Assembly: GCF_003073045.1 (NCBI RefSeq)
Contig: NC_037590.1
Location: 4,676,016 to 4,740,015, forward strand
From: Pomacea canaliculata
Taxonomy: Eukaryota > Mollusca > Gastropoda > Architaenioglossa > Ampullariidae
DNA length: 64,000 nt
Direction of reading: 5' to 3'
Below, piece by piece: positions 12,501 to 24,500 of this stretch. The notes beneath the pieces were generated by a model, which made no database searches, was not told the DNA's origin, and saw only the letters and a list, made by a program, of their open reading frames with translations. How positions within the stretch are numbered: position 1 is the first letter of the stretch; every line of letters begins with the position of its first letter. Position numbers and translations under genes: made by a program.

Positions 12501-15500
12501 AAGTGACTATGACAAGCAGAACATCCACTGACAGTGTAAGCTTGAACTTCTTTGCCAGGCTTGGAGAAAAGTAGCTTAAAAGGGATTGATTCTGAAATAA
12601 CAGCTGGTAGAAGAATTTAATAATTGTGCAAATTAGCACTTTTGCAAGATATACATTAATAGATAATCACAAAGCTGTGATATCATAAACATTTAAAGAA
12701 TGAAGCCATGCATAAACAGAGAAATATGCAGAGGTATGTTTTACCTACTGTCTTAAAATTTCACCTGGTTAAGAAAGAGGGGTTATATTGGGCAACAAAT
12801 CTGTGGACTAAATGAGTGAATGAACTTTGTCCTCTTGTGCAGGTCAATTTCCACAAGATGCTGTATGGGCTGTGTTTCTTCCATGCCCTGGTGCAGGAGC
12901 GACGCAAATTTGGTCCTCTAGGCTGGAACATTCCTTATGAATTCAATGAAACTGACCTGCGCATCAGTGTCCGACAGCTGTTCATGTTCCTGAATGAATA
13001 TGAGGTTTGTGAGCTATTTCCACTTTATGTTTTATTTCTCCTCAGTTGTAGGAGTGCTGCTTGATGACGTACAAATAGAGCAGCTGGTGTGACATAAGGC
13101 AAGTGTTGGCCTTATTCCCAAAATGAACAATCCGTAAAAGGTTTAGTTCCGGTTAGGAGATTTAAATATACTTGGGCGGGAGCCGACATGAAGCTGTCTC
13201 TTGTGTGTTTTCTAACTGGACAGTTTAATGAGTGCCACCTCTAATACCCACAAACCAATAACACAACATGGTGTCAGAAGTGAGCAGCAAAGTGCTAGCT
13301 GTGTGATTTCTCCAGAAACTTTCAGGTGGGCACGTTTTTCTCTTTTTGAAATATTGCGCCGTACGTTCGCAAAGTGACATTTCTCGCAAGATGGCAGAGA
13401 CACATCAGAGAAAACACTTCACTGCAAACGTTCCTGTTCCCTCAAAGCTGGATTTGTCTTCTAACATTGAAGTAAATTGGAAAAAATTTATTCGTCAGTG
13501 GCAGAACTATGAGGTAGCTACGCGCCTTGATAAAGAAGATTCAGCTTATCGTTGTGCAGTTCTATTAGCTTGCATTGGTGAGGACGCACAAGAAATCTAC
13601 GAAGGATTATCCTTTGCAGAAGGGGAGAACGACAAAGATATTCAGACTGTCATCGACAAGTTCAACGACTTTTGTTTGGGTAGCACACATGAAGTGTATG
13701 AGAGCTACAAGTTTCATTGCCGAAACCAAAACAAGGATGAGTCAGTTGATACTTACGTCACAGTTTTACGCAAGTTAGCAAAATCATGTGATTTCAAAGA
13801 TGTTGACCGCATGATTCGTGACAGACTTGTGATCGGTGTTCAAGATGACACTATGCGTGAAAAATTGTTGCAGAAGAAAACACTCAAGCTTCCAGAAGCA
13901 ATAGAAATTTGCAGAGCTCATGAGACGTCCAAGACTCAAGCACACTCGATGTTGGCAAGCAACAGCGAGAGTACAGTTGAGAAAACCATCAACAAGATTC
14001 AGAAAGGTCAGCGAAAAGTTCGTTGCGGTACGAAGCCAGGCCTTCGGGGAAAACCAGAGACTAAGCCATGCTCTCGATGCGGAAAAGGTTCCCACAACAG
14101 AGATGGTTGTCCTGCAAAGAACGCTAAATGCAGAAAATGTTCCAAGATTGGTCACTACGCTGCAGTCTGTCGCTCTTCAGGTTCTTCTAAGATTCACACA
14201 GTGGAAGAGGAAGAAGAAGACGAAGAAGCTTACATGGGTATGATTGTGGGCAGTGTGACAACAGATCCTTGGAAAGTCAGTCTCCTGATGGAAGACACAG
14301 AGAATGTATTTAAGCTTGACACCGGAGCTGATGTTACCGTCGTACCTCAGACCGCAGTTCCAGCAGCCAAGCGACCATTGCAGAAAGTGCGCAAGAAACT
14401 GTATGGTCCAGGTCGTGTTGAGATAGCTGTGGAAGGCATGTTCAAGGCAAAACTGACATACAAGAATGTCTCTACACTGCAAGATGTGTATGTCGTAAAA
14501 ACACTTGAAGAACCATTGCTAGGTCGACCAGCCATTACAGCGTTGAAGTTGATTGAGAGAATCAACACAGTTATAGAGGACCACGAAAAACAGTACAAGG
14601 AAGAATTCCCAAAACTCTTCAGAGGACTAGGAAGTCTACAAGATCCTTACAAGATTCGTCTGAAAGAACAAGCTGTTCCATATGCAGTAGCAGCTCCAAG
14701 ACGCTTACCTTTGCCCTTGAAACAGAAAGTCAAGGCAGAATTGGATCAACTTGAAGAACAGGGAGTGATTCGCACAGTCACCAAGCCCAGTGATTGGTGC
14801 GCCCCAATAGTAGTGGTGCCCAAGAGCGACGAGAGAGTCAGAATCTGCGTCGATCTGAGCAAACTAAATGAAGCAGTTCGCAGAGAGAACTACCCGTTAC
14901 GTCAACAGATGAACTGTTAGCCCAGCTGTCAGGAGCAAAAATGTTCACAAAGCTTGATTGCAAAAAGGGTTTCCATCAACTTCCACTGGATGAAGGAAGT
15001 CAGGAGTTAACAACCTTCATCACACCTTTTGGAAGGTACTGTTATACACGCTTACCTTCGGGATAAGTTCAGGCCAGAAGTATTTCAAGACGAATGTCTC
15101 AACTTCTTGCGAACCATGAAATGTGATTTGTGACATTGACGATCTGCTCATTTTCGGTGAGAACAAGCAAGAACATGATCGTCACTTGAAGAAAGTGATG
15201 TCGACGCTTCAAGAAGCGGGCATTACCCTGAACGATGAGAAGTGCCAGTTTGCCAAAGAGAAGATATCCTTTCTCGGCACATCATCTCGAAAGATGGATC
15301 GCCATCGACCCAGAGAAACTGTCTGCTGTGAAGAATTTTCCCAAGCCAGAGAACATTTCTGATCTCAGAAGATTGTTAGGAATGGTTAACCACGTTGCGA
15401 AGTTTGCAGGCCCTAACCTCGCAAACGACAGCAAACGCTACGTGACCTGCTCAAGAAAAACATAGAGTGGTGTTGGGACACTGCTCAAGAAACATCGTTT

Positions 15501-18500
15501 GAGAAGATTAAGAAACAGCTGACTGAAGCTCCAGTGTTGGCACACTATGGTACTGACAAAAACGACCGTCGTCTCAACAGATGCTTCATCTTTCGGTCTC
15601 GGTGCAGTATTACTTCAGAAACAGTCAGATGGTCACCTCAAGCCAGTTTTCTACGCATCAAGAAGTATGACGGAAACTGAGCGCAGGTACGCGCAAGTTG
15701 AGCGTGAAGCACTCGCAGTGACTTGGGCGTGTGAAAAGTTCTGTGACTACATCACAGGACTTCGTGATCTGACAATCGAAACTGACCACAAGCCATTATT
15801 GGCTCTACTGAAAACAAAGAACCTTGAAGATCTACCTCCGAGAATTCAGAGATTCCGGATGCGCCTGATGAGGTTCAAGTACAACATTGTCTACACAAAA
15901 GGCAAGAATCTCGTGACTGCTGACACACTCTCACGAGCCCCAGTAAGAAACACTCAGAAAGATGAGAGAAGTGAAGAAGAAGAGATCTTCATCAAGCAAG
16001 TGATTCAGAGCTTGCCAGCCAGTGAAAAACGCATCGAAGAAATCAAGAACGAGACTGCAAGAGATACTGTTTGTAAGACAGTGCTGTATTATCTCCACAA
16101 TGGATGGCCACGTTCTAGTCCAGAACATGAAGAACTGAAAGCGTTTTGGACAGTACGTTCAGAAGTCACAGAACATGAAGGACTTCTTCTCTACAGATCA
16201 AGACTGATCATCCTGAAGTACTGAGAACAGACATTCTCCACAGACTTCACATTGGACATCAAGGCATCGTAAAATGTCGTGCCTTGGCCAGAGAGAGCGT
16301 TTGGTGGCCAAAGCTTTCTCAGCAGATAGAGTCCATGGTACAGAAGTGCACAATTTGCATCAAGGAGAGGCCAATTTCCCCTGAGCCACTCATTCCCTCT
16401 GTCACACCAGCATTCCCTTGGCAGAAAGTTGGCATGGACATCTTTGAATTGAAAAAAGAACAGTACTTACTGGTGGTGGACTATTATTCACGTTATATTG
16501 AGTTGGCACACTTGAAGAATACTTCGGCGGAAACAGTCATCAACCATGTTAAGAGCATATTTTCCCGCCATGGAATTCCACAAATTGTCATCTCAGACAA
16601 CGGCCCGCAGTTCTCCAGCAAGCAGTTCCAAACGTTCGCTCAACAGTACGAGTTCACTCACACAACAAGCAGCCCCGTACTATCCACAAGCGAAATGGCG
16701 AAGCCGAACGCGCCGTTCAAACTGTGAAATCAATCCTGAAGAAGGCAGATGATCCTTATTTAGCGATTCTCACATATCGCGCTACGCCACTTCAGCAAGG
16801 TCTCAGTCCAGCAGAACTGTTGTTCGGGAGAAGACTACGCACCATGGTCCCCACCATACCATCTCAGTTTTCCGAGAAAAAGGAAAAAGAAAGGAAGGAC
16901 TTTCAGAAGAAAGACGAGATGCAGAAGTTGAAACATAAACAGAACTTCGACAGAGCACACCGTGCCAGACCAGCCGCTGAGTTGGAACCAGGTCAGCCAG
17001 TTTGGGTGAAGCCAACCCAGACACCAGGGACAATCATCAAGTCTCTGCCCAACAGGTCATATGAGGTAGAGACTCCCTACGGTCGCCAAAAACGCAACCG
17101 CCGTCTCTTGATTCCCAGAGATCCCAATCCAGAGACTCCCAGACCTATCCCAAAGACTCTGTCGTCCCTTATTCCAACAAACCCAAAGTCCGAAGAGGAT
17201 CTCGACCCCTTGTCTGATACACACTCAGATGATCCAGACATTCCTGTTACCAATCCAGAGCCATGTCCAGGAGCCGCAGCCAGGAAGATGCCAGCGTCCA
17301 AAGTCATCGCTCCTCCAGACCAGCCTGTCAAGACTACCAAGAGTGGTCGCACCATCAAGATCCCACAGAGACTTGACTTGTAAATGATTGACTCGAATCA
17401 AACGCACATAGACTTGAATAGGAAATTCAAGAATATTAAAATTAATGTTAATTAAGTTATATTGAAACAATGTCCATTTTAAAGAAAGGGAGATGTGACA
17501 TAAGGCAAGTGTTGGCCTTATTCCCAAAATGAACAATCCGTAAAAGGTTTAGTTCCGGTTAGGAGATTTAAATATACTTGGGCGGGAGCCGACATGAAGC
17601 TGTCTCTTGTGTGTTTTCTAACTGGACAGTTTAATGAGTGCCACCTCTAATACCCACAAACCAATAACACAACAGTCATCAGTCTAACTTTTTAGATAAC
17701 TTGATTCAAGACCTTCTTAGATTACAGTTTTATGCATGAGTGCGTACCTCTGTGTGTGTGTCCTCACATGCATGCTTGCATGCCTTTATGCGTGTGAGTG
17801 ATACATTTGTAGAGGGCCGGTAGTCCAGCGTTGTTGTTGTCAGGTTTGGCATGGGCGGCGGATGATTATTTGTTTTTTGGCGGGACCTGCTGAGAGAGGA
17901 TACTTGGCAGTGATTGGCTAGGGTTAAAGTTCGTAACTGCCCTGGCCATATAGGAGGATCGCAAAGTTTTCCCCTCCCAGAGGTATATAAGGGCAGAGCT
18001 GAGGCGAGCCTGTGTAATAAAAGGGTCACACGCCTGCTGACTGTTCCTGCCTTTGTTTGAGTGTTGGACTGTTGTTGTCACTCTACAACCCCCACAACTC
18101 GGTTTCATCTTCCTATCTTACAGGAGGTCCAGTATGATGCGTTGCGCTACCTGACAGGTGAATGCAATTACGGTGGGCGTGTGACAGATGACTGGGATCG
18201 CCGTACACTGCTGACCATCCTACAGAAGTTTTACTGTCCAGAGCTTGTGGAACAAAGATTGTACTTCTTTGATGAGAGCCAGCTCTACTATGTGCCCCCT
18301 GAGGGAGATGTGAGTTGAAACAGTAGTCAAAATATGGATAATTCTCATGCACTTGAAGTGATGTATGTGGTTTGCTAGTAAAATGATTTTTTTTAATGAT
18401 TGAAATTGTTTACTATAAAAAATTGTGTTAAGATGCTCTGTGTGTGTTTATATTAATATCATGTTATTCATTTAAATCAAATAGCATTTATTTTGTCAAG

Positions 18501-21500
18501 GGAGATTGAGAGGTGGTCTAGTGGTGCAGTAATTAAGTACTAGTGGTCAGTACAGGGAGGAAAGGATGTTCTGGGCTCAGATCTTGTCCTGGGTGTGCTA
18601 CTATTTGTGACATCTGTTTACATGTCTGGCTGCTTTGCTCTGACATAGTTTTAGTTTCTGGTTTGGCATAAGGCAGCAGTTTCCATGCCCCTTAGGAGAA
18701 TTGACAAATTTATTATTAGCTTCTTTGCTCTTTTATTCAAATGAGATATTGGAGTATAATATTAAATGAATGCAACAAGGTCATATATGTGTGTATATAT
18801 ATTTGCTGTGTGGGAGAGTGTCTTATGTAATATAGGCACCATGAAGGATGTGGAAATGATGCCACCAACCTTTTTGTGCTTTCTTTGCCAGCATGAGTCT
18901 TATTTGGAGTACACTCGTAATCTTCCCCTGAACCCATCACCTGAAATTTTTGGCATGCATCCTAATGCCGACATCACCAAGGACAATGCTGAGACCCAGT
19001 TACTGTTTGACAACATCTTGCTGACACAGGTATGACAACTCTTGACTAGAACTGTCTTGGATTACCTCCTGTCTTTGTGGTATGCAATGATCCATACTAG
19101 CGATGAGGGAGATATGCCATTGTAAACTGAGCAAGCATTAGCAAATCAACTGGGAGGGGTGACAGATGTTGTTGCAAATATAGCAAGGTTTGACCTCTAT
19201 TGGACAAAACCTTTGGAGAAAAAAGTCTTTGTGGTGTGAGCTTCTTTATTTGTTTTAGTAGTTAACGTGACAGGCCTAGAGCTCAGGTTTTTAATTATTT
19301 TACAGGTTTGGTGTGTTTGCATTTTATCTAATTTTGCTTAATTTGCACACATTTAAATTTTTGAGAAGCATGAAATTTGTTAAAATATGAAATGGGAAAA
19401 TGTGCAATATTGTTCAGTAAGTTTGATGATAGCATGCACCTGTTGCTTTCTTAATTCCCTTAAGTCTGCCATTATATTTAGAAAAAAAGGAATTGTGTCC
19501 TTTGTAAAAAATATAAAAAAGAATAAAAACTCTCTTTAGGGAATATAGAACATAAAATGATTTTGGTTAAAAATTGTTTAATGCACATATTTGATTTGGC
19601 AGATCATTTAAAGCATTGCTTAGCATAGAGGAAAAATACAGTGTCTACATGCATGCGTCTGAGCACATACTTGTGCACATAGGTGCATTGAAATGATTGA
19701 AGACATTTGCACAAAGCTACAAGAAGTCACTGCTTATGCATTTTGTTTGGTTTACTAGTGCTTAAACATTTGTTGTGGTTGACACTTTGATGATTAAAAA
19801 ACAGTAGATGATATGATGTAGCTGGTGAAGTGACCACTGCTTATTTATGCCATGTGTGTTTGCTGTCATGCATCATCTGTCAGTAACTGATTGTTTCACT
19901 TGTTTGTGTTAATGTTCCTATGGCGTGGCACAAAATTGTCAACTATGGCATCTGTGTTATGACAGAAACGGGTAAGCCAGGGTCGCCTGTATGATTTCAG
20001 AATTATCTAGGCTTCTTGTTTTCTTTGCCTCGTAGATCTGATGCTTTTATTTTTGCCTTTTATCTGGCTAGTTTTATATTGATATTTTATAGTAATAGTT
20101 TACGTAAACTTTGGTCATTGTTTTCTTGACATGTAGTCTGACTTACACTAGTTTATCTTGCATATTGTATTTACTTACATTTATATACCATTGCTTGTTT
20201 GTGCTTCATTTGTAATCTGCATAATGGGACAATTGGTCTGTGCCAGGACATTGAAACTAACCAGCTCTTCTTTGCTTTATTTAGCCACCAGGACTTTTGG
20301 TAATGCTTTTGATGCAGGCACTAGAGATGGCACAACACTGCAACACTCCCCCGGGTCTCCCCTTGCCCATTCGTAACAACCTGGTACTTTATACACTGTA
20401 GGCCATCAGGATTGCTTACCACAGCTTCTGTACTGGTTGGCATTGATCCACGTATGATTATCAAAGAGGCTTCTAGATGATTAGTGAACTACATCTGTGA
20501 CTGCAGCTTAGGGAGAGCTTCCAGTTATGCAGCTTTCTGTTGCTTGTGGTGTGGGTACCACTGTCATTAAATAGGCTTCACCTTCTGATGACGATACTTA
20601 GAAAAAAGCAAAAATATGTATAACTGAGAGAGGGAGATATAGGCACTATGTGTGTGTGTGGTGTGAAAAAGAGAGGCATGTTTTTTTGAGATTACATCAG
20701 TATCAGAGTGATCTAATTTTCTTTTTGTATGTCTGTGAGAGAAAGAATGGAGAAGGGGAAGCAGAGATGGACTATGGAGGGGGGAACCATGCCCACATGT
20801 GCTTATAGCTATTTGTTCATATGTGTATCTGTGTGTGGAATTGTGTTTCAATGTGTTTGCACATGCAAATTTATCTTCAGGATGTTCAGGTTTAAAAATC
20901 TCCTAATTTATCCCTTAAAAATATGGTTTTTGAGGTGGACTCCTTTGAGTGGATCACATGGTAGTCTTTCCTGACAATCTTCTTGGAGAAATAACTGCGT
21001 GATATAGGTTGAGAGTTGAAGATTTGTCTTCGAAAGAGTCTTTGTGTACAGTGCAGGCTGTTGGAAGATTCTGTGTACAAAGCACCAGGTCTGGCTCCAG
21101 CCAAATTAGGCTGGAGTGGTCTTAAGGGGGATTCCCAAGCATCAAATCAAATCCATTTATGCTCACAGCATGTCATTGTGACTGATAATGCCTCAGTTTC
21201 ACTGTTGACACTCTTAAAAATAGCTTGGCTGTGTTTTTATCAAGCTGTTTATACAGAGTGCTTACTGCAGGCAAGTGTTGGTCATGGGAGTTTTACTGCA
21301 TGCTGCCTTACTGTCATGCATAATAGTGCACTGAGTCGGTTGTGTTCACATTAAAAATATGTACATACTATTCCAGCATTATGATTTGCAGGTATTTATG
21401 TTTAAGACAAGGTATTTCATAACTATTCTGCAGAATTTATCATCTTATGTCAAGGCACAAATAGCATGACCAACACACTTACACCTGACAATTGCATGTT

Positions 21501-24500
21501 CTTTTAACAAATAATGATTGCCTCAGGCTTCCCAGATTTCGTAGTCATGGGCTTGGAACTTTACAAGCCACTGCAGCATGAATAATTTGCAAAATTAAGC
21601 ATCAAAACAGTGTTCTAACGAGAACAGACACTCCAAACTATACGATATCTTGTAGACCTATAGTACACTCAAAAATCAATCTCAGAATACCCAAGTCACA
21701 CTATCAAAATAAAACTTTACTCACACACCCCAGTCACACTCTCATACTGTCACACAATCTTGACAGATCTCACTGTCCCCTCATTGTAATTGCCAGTAAT
21801 CGATGACTTTACTTGCAGTTTTGAACTCTAATCCTCCAGAATTGTCGTCCTTCAACAGGCCTGCAAAACTTAATTCTGATTAGCACAACACATATGCTGC
21901 AGGTTCTGAATCTGAGAATCATCCCTCAAGGGGGATTCTCTCCATCGATCAGGTGATACCGTACGGACATGGCCATGTCAGCAAGTGTGTGACATTGTAG
22001 TTATAAAGCATGATGAGTGTGACCATGTACAGGCAGACCAGCAATGCAGGGATGGCATGTTAGATGGTTGCCTGGGCACATTCCACCATAAACAGGAGAT
22101 GAATCTGAAGGGTCAACACTGATCTGTACATTGTATCTGAAGACGATGTCAGCAAAAAGTTATGCTGGTTGCACACTTGAGTTGATCTAAACATACGCCA
22201 TCTTCCCCACACCCTTCACCCAGTGTAATGCCACTGAGTTTATCGAGCACATTGGGTTGATAATTCTTGTAATGCATGATTTCATCACACTGAGCACCCA
22301 AACTGTCACACTTTCTCTGCAAATCTTTTTCTTAAATGTAAGCATGTCTTATTTTACAAGTCAGTCATGCAATTTTTTCCTGTTATGCTTGATAATAACA
22401 GACACGTACTGGTTTAATTACTTTGTGATATTTATTTCTTACAATTATACCATTTACATAACTATAATTTATTATTGTTTAAAACTAATTGCAGTATTAT
22501 ACAAAAGCATAACTGAAATGTATTTATATGCAATATTAGACTGTGTTGGAATCAAGATTTAAGTGCACTTCACCATCGAATCACTTCAGTTACACTCAAA
22601 GCTGTCATAGCCAAAGCTTTTAGCTAGCTGGTGTAGCATAGGATGTAACTCATGACTTAAGAATAAGAGGTTATTTTCTTTAATAATTGCATATGTACCT
22701 GATTCAAATGTGAAGGAAATCTTATTTAATAATGCTCATGTTGATCTTCTCTCAACAAGATTTGATTAACACTGTACATCTGATATTGTCATATTCTAAA
22801 AGAAGTAAGCAAAGAGCAATTCTGTTTGACTATCCATGTTTACAGGTAGGAAGTTGTCTAGTTCTGAAAGAGTAAGTAATGGATATTCTGTGTGATTATT
22901 CATGGGTTATCAAAACCTTCCAAATAAAAAGTGTGACATTCAAAGACAGATTCTCTTTCATGTGAACTGGGTTTTCTTAAACAAAAATGTTGTGACAAGC
23001 TAGAAGTTTATTTTGATGATTTAAAAATTTTGTTTAATTAGATTGCCAGCTGATGATGGCTATGTTGGATATAATCTGCAACATGTAACTATAACCTATA
23101 ATCCTTTTTCATGCATGTACAGGCAAGAGCATCTGCCAAGGGAGGAAAATCAACAGATGATGTGGTAGATGAAGTAGCTGCAGATATTCTGAGCAAGCTG
23201 CCACCCAACTTTGAAACAGACTTAGCATTGCGCAAGTATCCAACATCGTACAAACAGAGCATGAACACTGTGCTGGTGCAAGAAATGGTGCGATTTAACC
23301 GACTGCTAATTACAGTTCGTGAATCACTCTCCAATATCCGCAAAGCAATCAAGGTAAGCTAGCCAAGTAGGGATCATTTTCTTTGGTGTTGCATGTATGA
23401 CTGGGGCAGCTAATTATAGGGAATAAATAATGAAATGACTTGGGGAAAAAATCCACAGTTTTATTATTTCTCAGAATAAAACTTGTTTTCAATTGAAAAC
23501 AAAACTGGTTAATTATATATAATAAGTTTTAAGTTGTGATGACTCTACTGCCACTGTCAGGGTCTGGTGGTGATGTCATCTGACCTGGAGGAGGTGGTCA
23601 TGAGCATCCTGAAAGGCAAGATTCCTGGCAAATGGATGAAAGTCTCTTATCCCTCATTAAAGCCTTTGGGTTCTTATGTCAACGACTTCCTCACCCGCTT
23701 AAAATTCCTTCAGGTAACTTTCTTACTCCCATTAGTCAAGATTACAGTTAATACCAATGTTGAGAAGTGAATGGGGAGTGAGCATTCTGCTTAATGTTTT
23801 TTGTCTCCAAAGAAGAAAGGCCCACAAGTTCATGTGGTGTCTTATTTGACACAGAGGCCTCACAAATGTACTGTATGTTACTCTCTCCTTTCCTCTGCCA
23901 TATCTTTTTTGTTAATAAATGGAGAGAACTCTGTTTTAAGACAAGAACAAATGATTCCTGTGGTGCAATGCCTTTGTAGATTTACTGATTATTATTTTTT
24001 CAAACTTTTTGCTATAAGCATTCAAGTAAATTTTTCAAGTTTTAAGACTTGGAATTATTTTTGCATGATTTCTTATAAAAGAAGAAAAAGGGGCGAAATA
24101 GTTCACTAAATACTTTTTCATGTTTGTTTTATTGGTAACAGTGACAACTTGTAGCTGTAGTGCCCAGAGCAGCTTCAGCTGTCTTGGCTTGGTGTCTTTC
24201 ATTTGCCTTGCAATGTATAAACAAAATAGTAGTTGCGCACCCGACTGTTTGAAGCTTCTTTTAGTTTCAGAACTGGTTTGAAGTGTTACGTTACCTCTGG
24301 TTTCAGGACTGGTATGACGGCGGTCCCCCAGTAATCTTTTGGATTTCAGGGTTCTTCTTCACACAGGCTTTCTTGACAGGTGCACAGCAAAACTTTGCCA
24401 GAAAATACACCATCCCCATTGACTTGCTGGCCTTTGACTATGACGTATTGGAAGACAAAGACTATAAAACTCCACCAGAGGATGGTAAGGTTTTGACAAT

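Larger units (their letters stand above)
13088..17674 (+). mobile_element. Ty3/gypsy LTR retrotransposon, young but broken
   Basis: A 4,587-bp fossil element lies in sense orientation inside a DNAH7 intron. Parts in order: 5' LTR (13088-13268); a primer-binding site directly after it that matches the 3' end of tRNA-Leu (TGGTGTCAGAAGTG); gag with two CCHC zinc knuckles ([14 protein letters not shown] and [14 protein letters not shown]); aspartic protease ([11 protein letters not shown]) fused in line with gag; reverse transcriptase; RNase H ([15 protein letters not shown]); integrase ([16 protein letters not shown] region); a purine-rich tract (AAAGAAAGGGAGA); and the 3' LTR (17494-17674). No envelope gene is seen. 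The pol order and fused gag-pol suggest the Mag/SURL-like side of Ty3/gypsy. The reading frame is broken in about five places. The two LTRs look identical, so insertion was recent. Confidence 0.94.
13005..18123 (+). other. DNAH7 intron enlarged by retroelements
   Basis: The 5.1-kb intron between exons 12843-13004 and 18124-18309 consists almost wholly of a Ty3/gypsy element (13088-17674) and a probable solo LTR (17808-18087). Only about 83 bp precede them, about 130 bp lie between them and 36 bp follow. The original intron was probably only a few hundred bases. Confidence 0.85.

Noticed and set aside
19950-19975. Possible micro-exon CAG|AAACGG|GTAAGC in the long DNAH7 intron
   Set aside because: Exons 18892-19029 and 23123-23353 join in phase without it and match the family; an insert is not needed.
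20236-20376. Open frame with [19 protein letters not shown] in the same intron
   Set aside because: No splice-supported link to dynein and no homology recognised.
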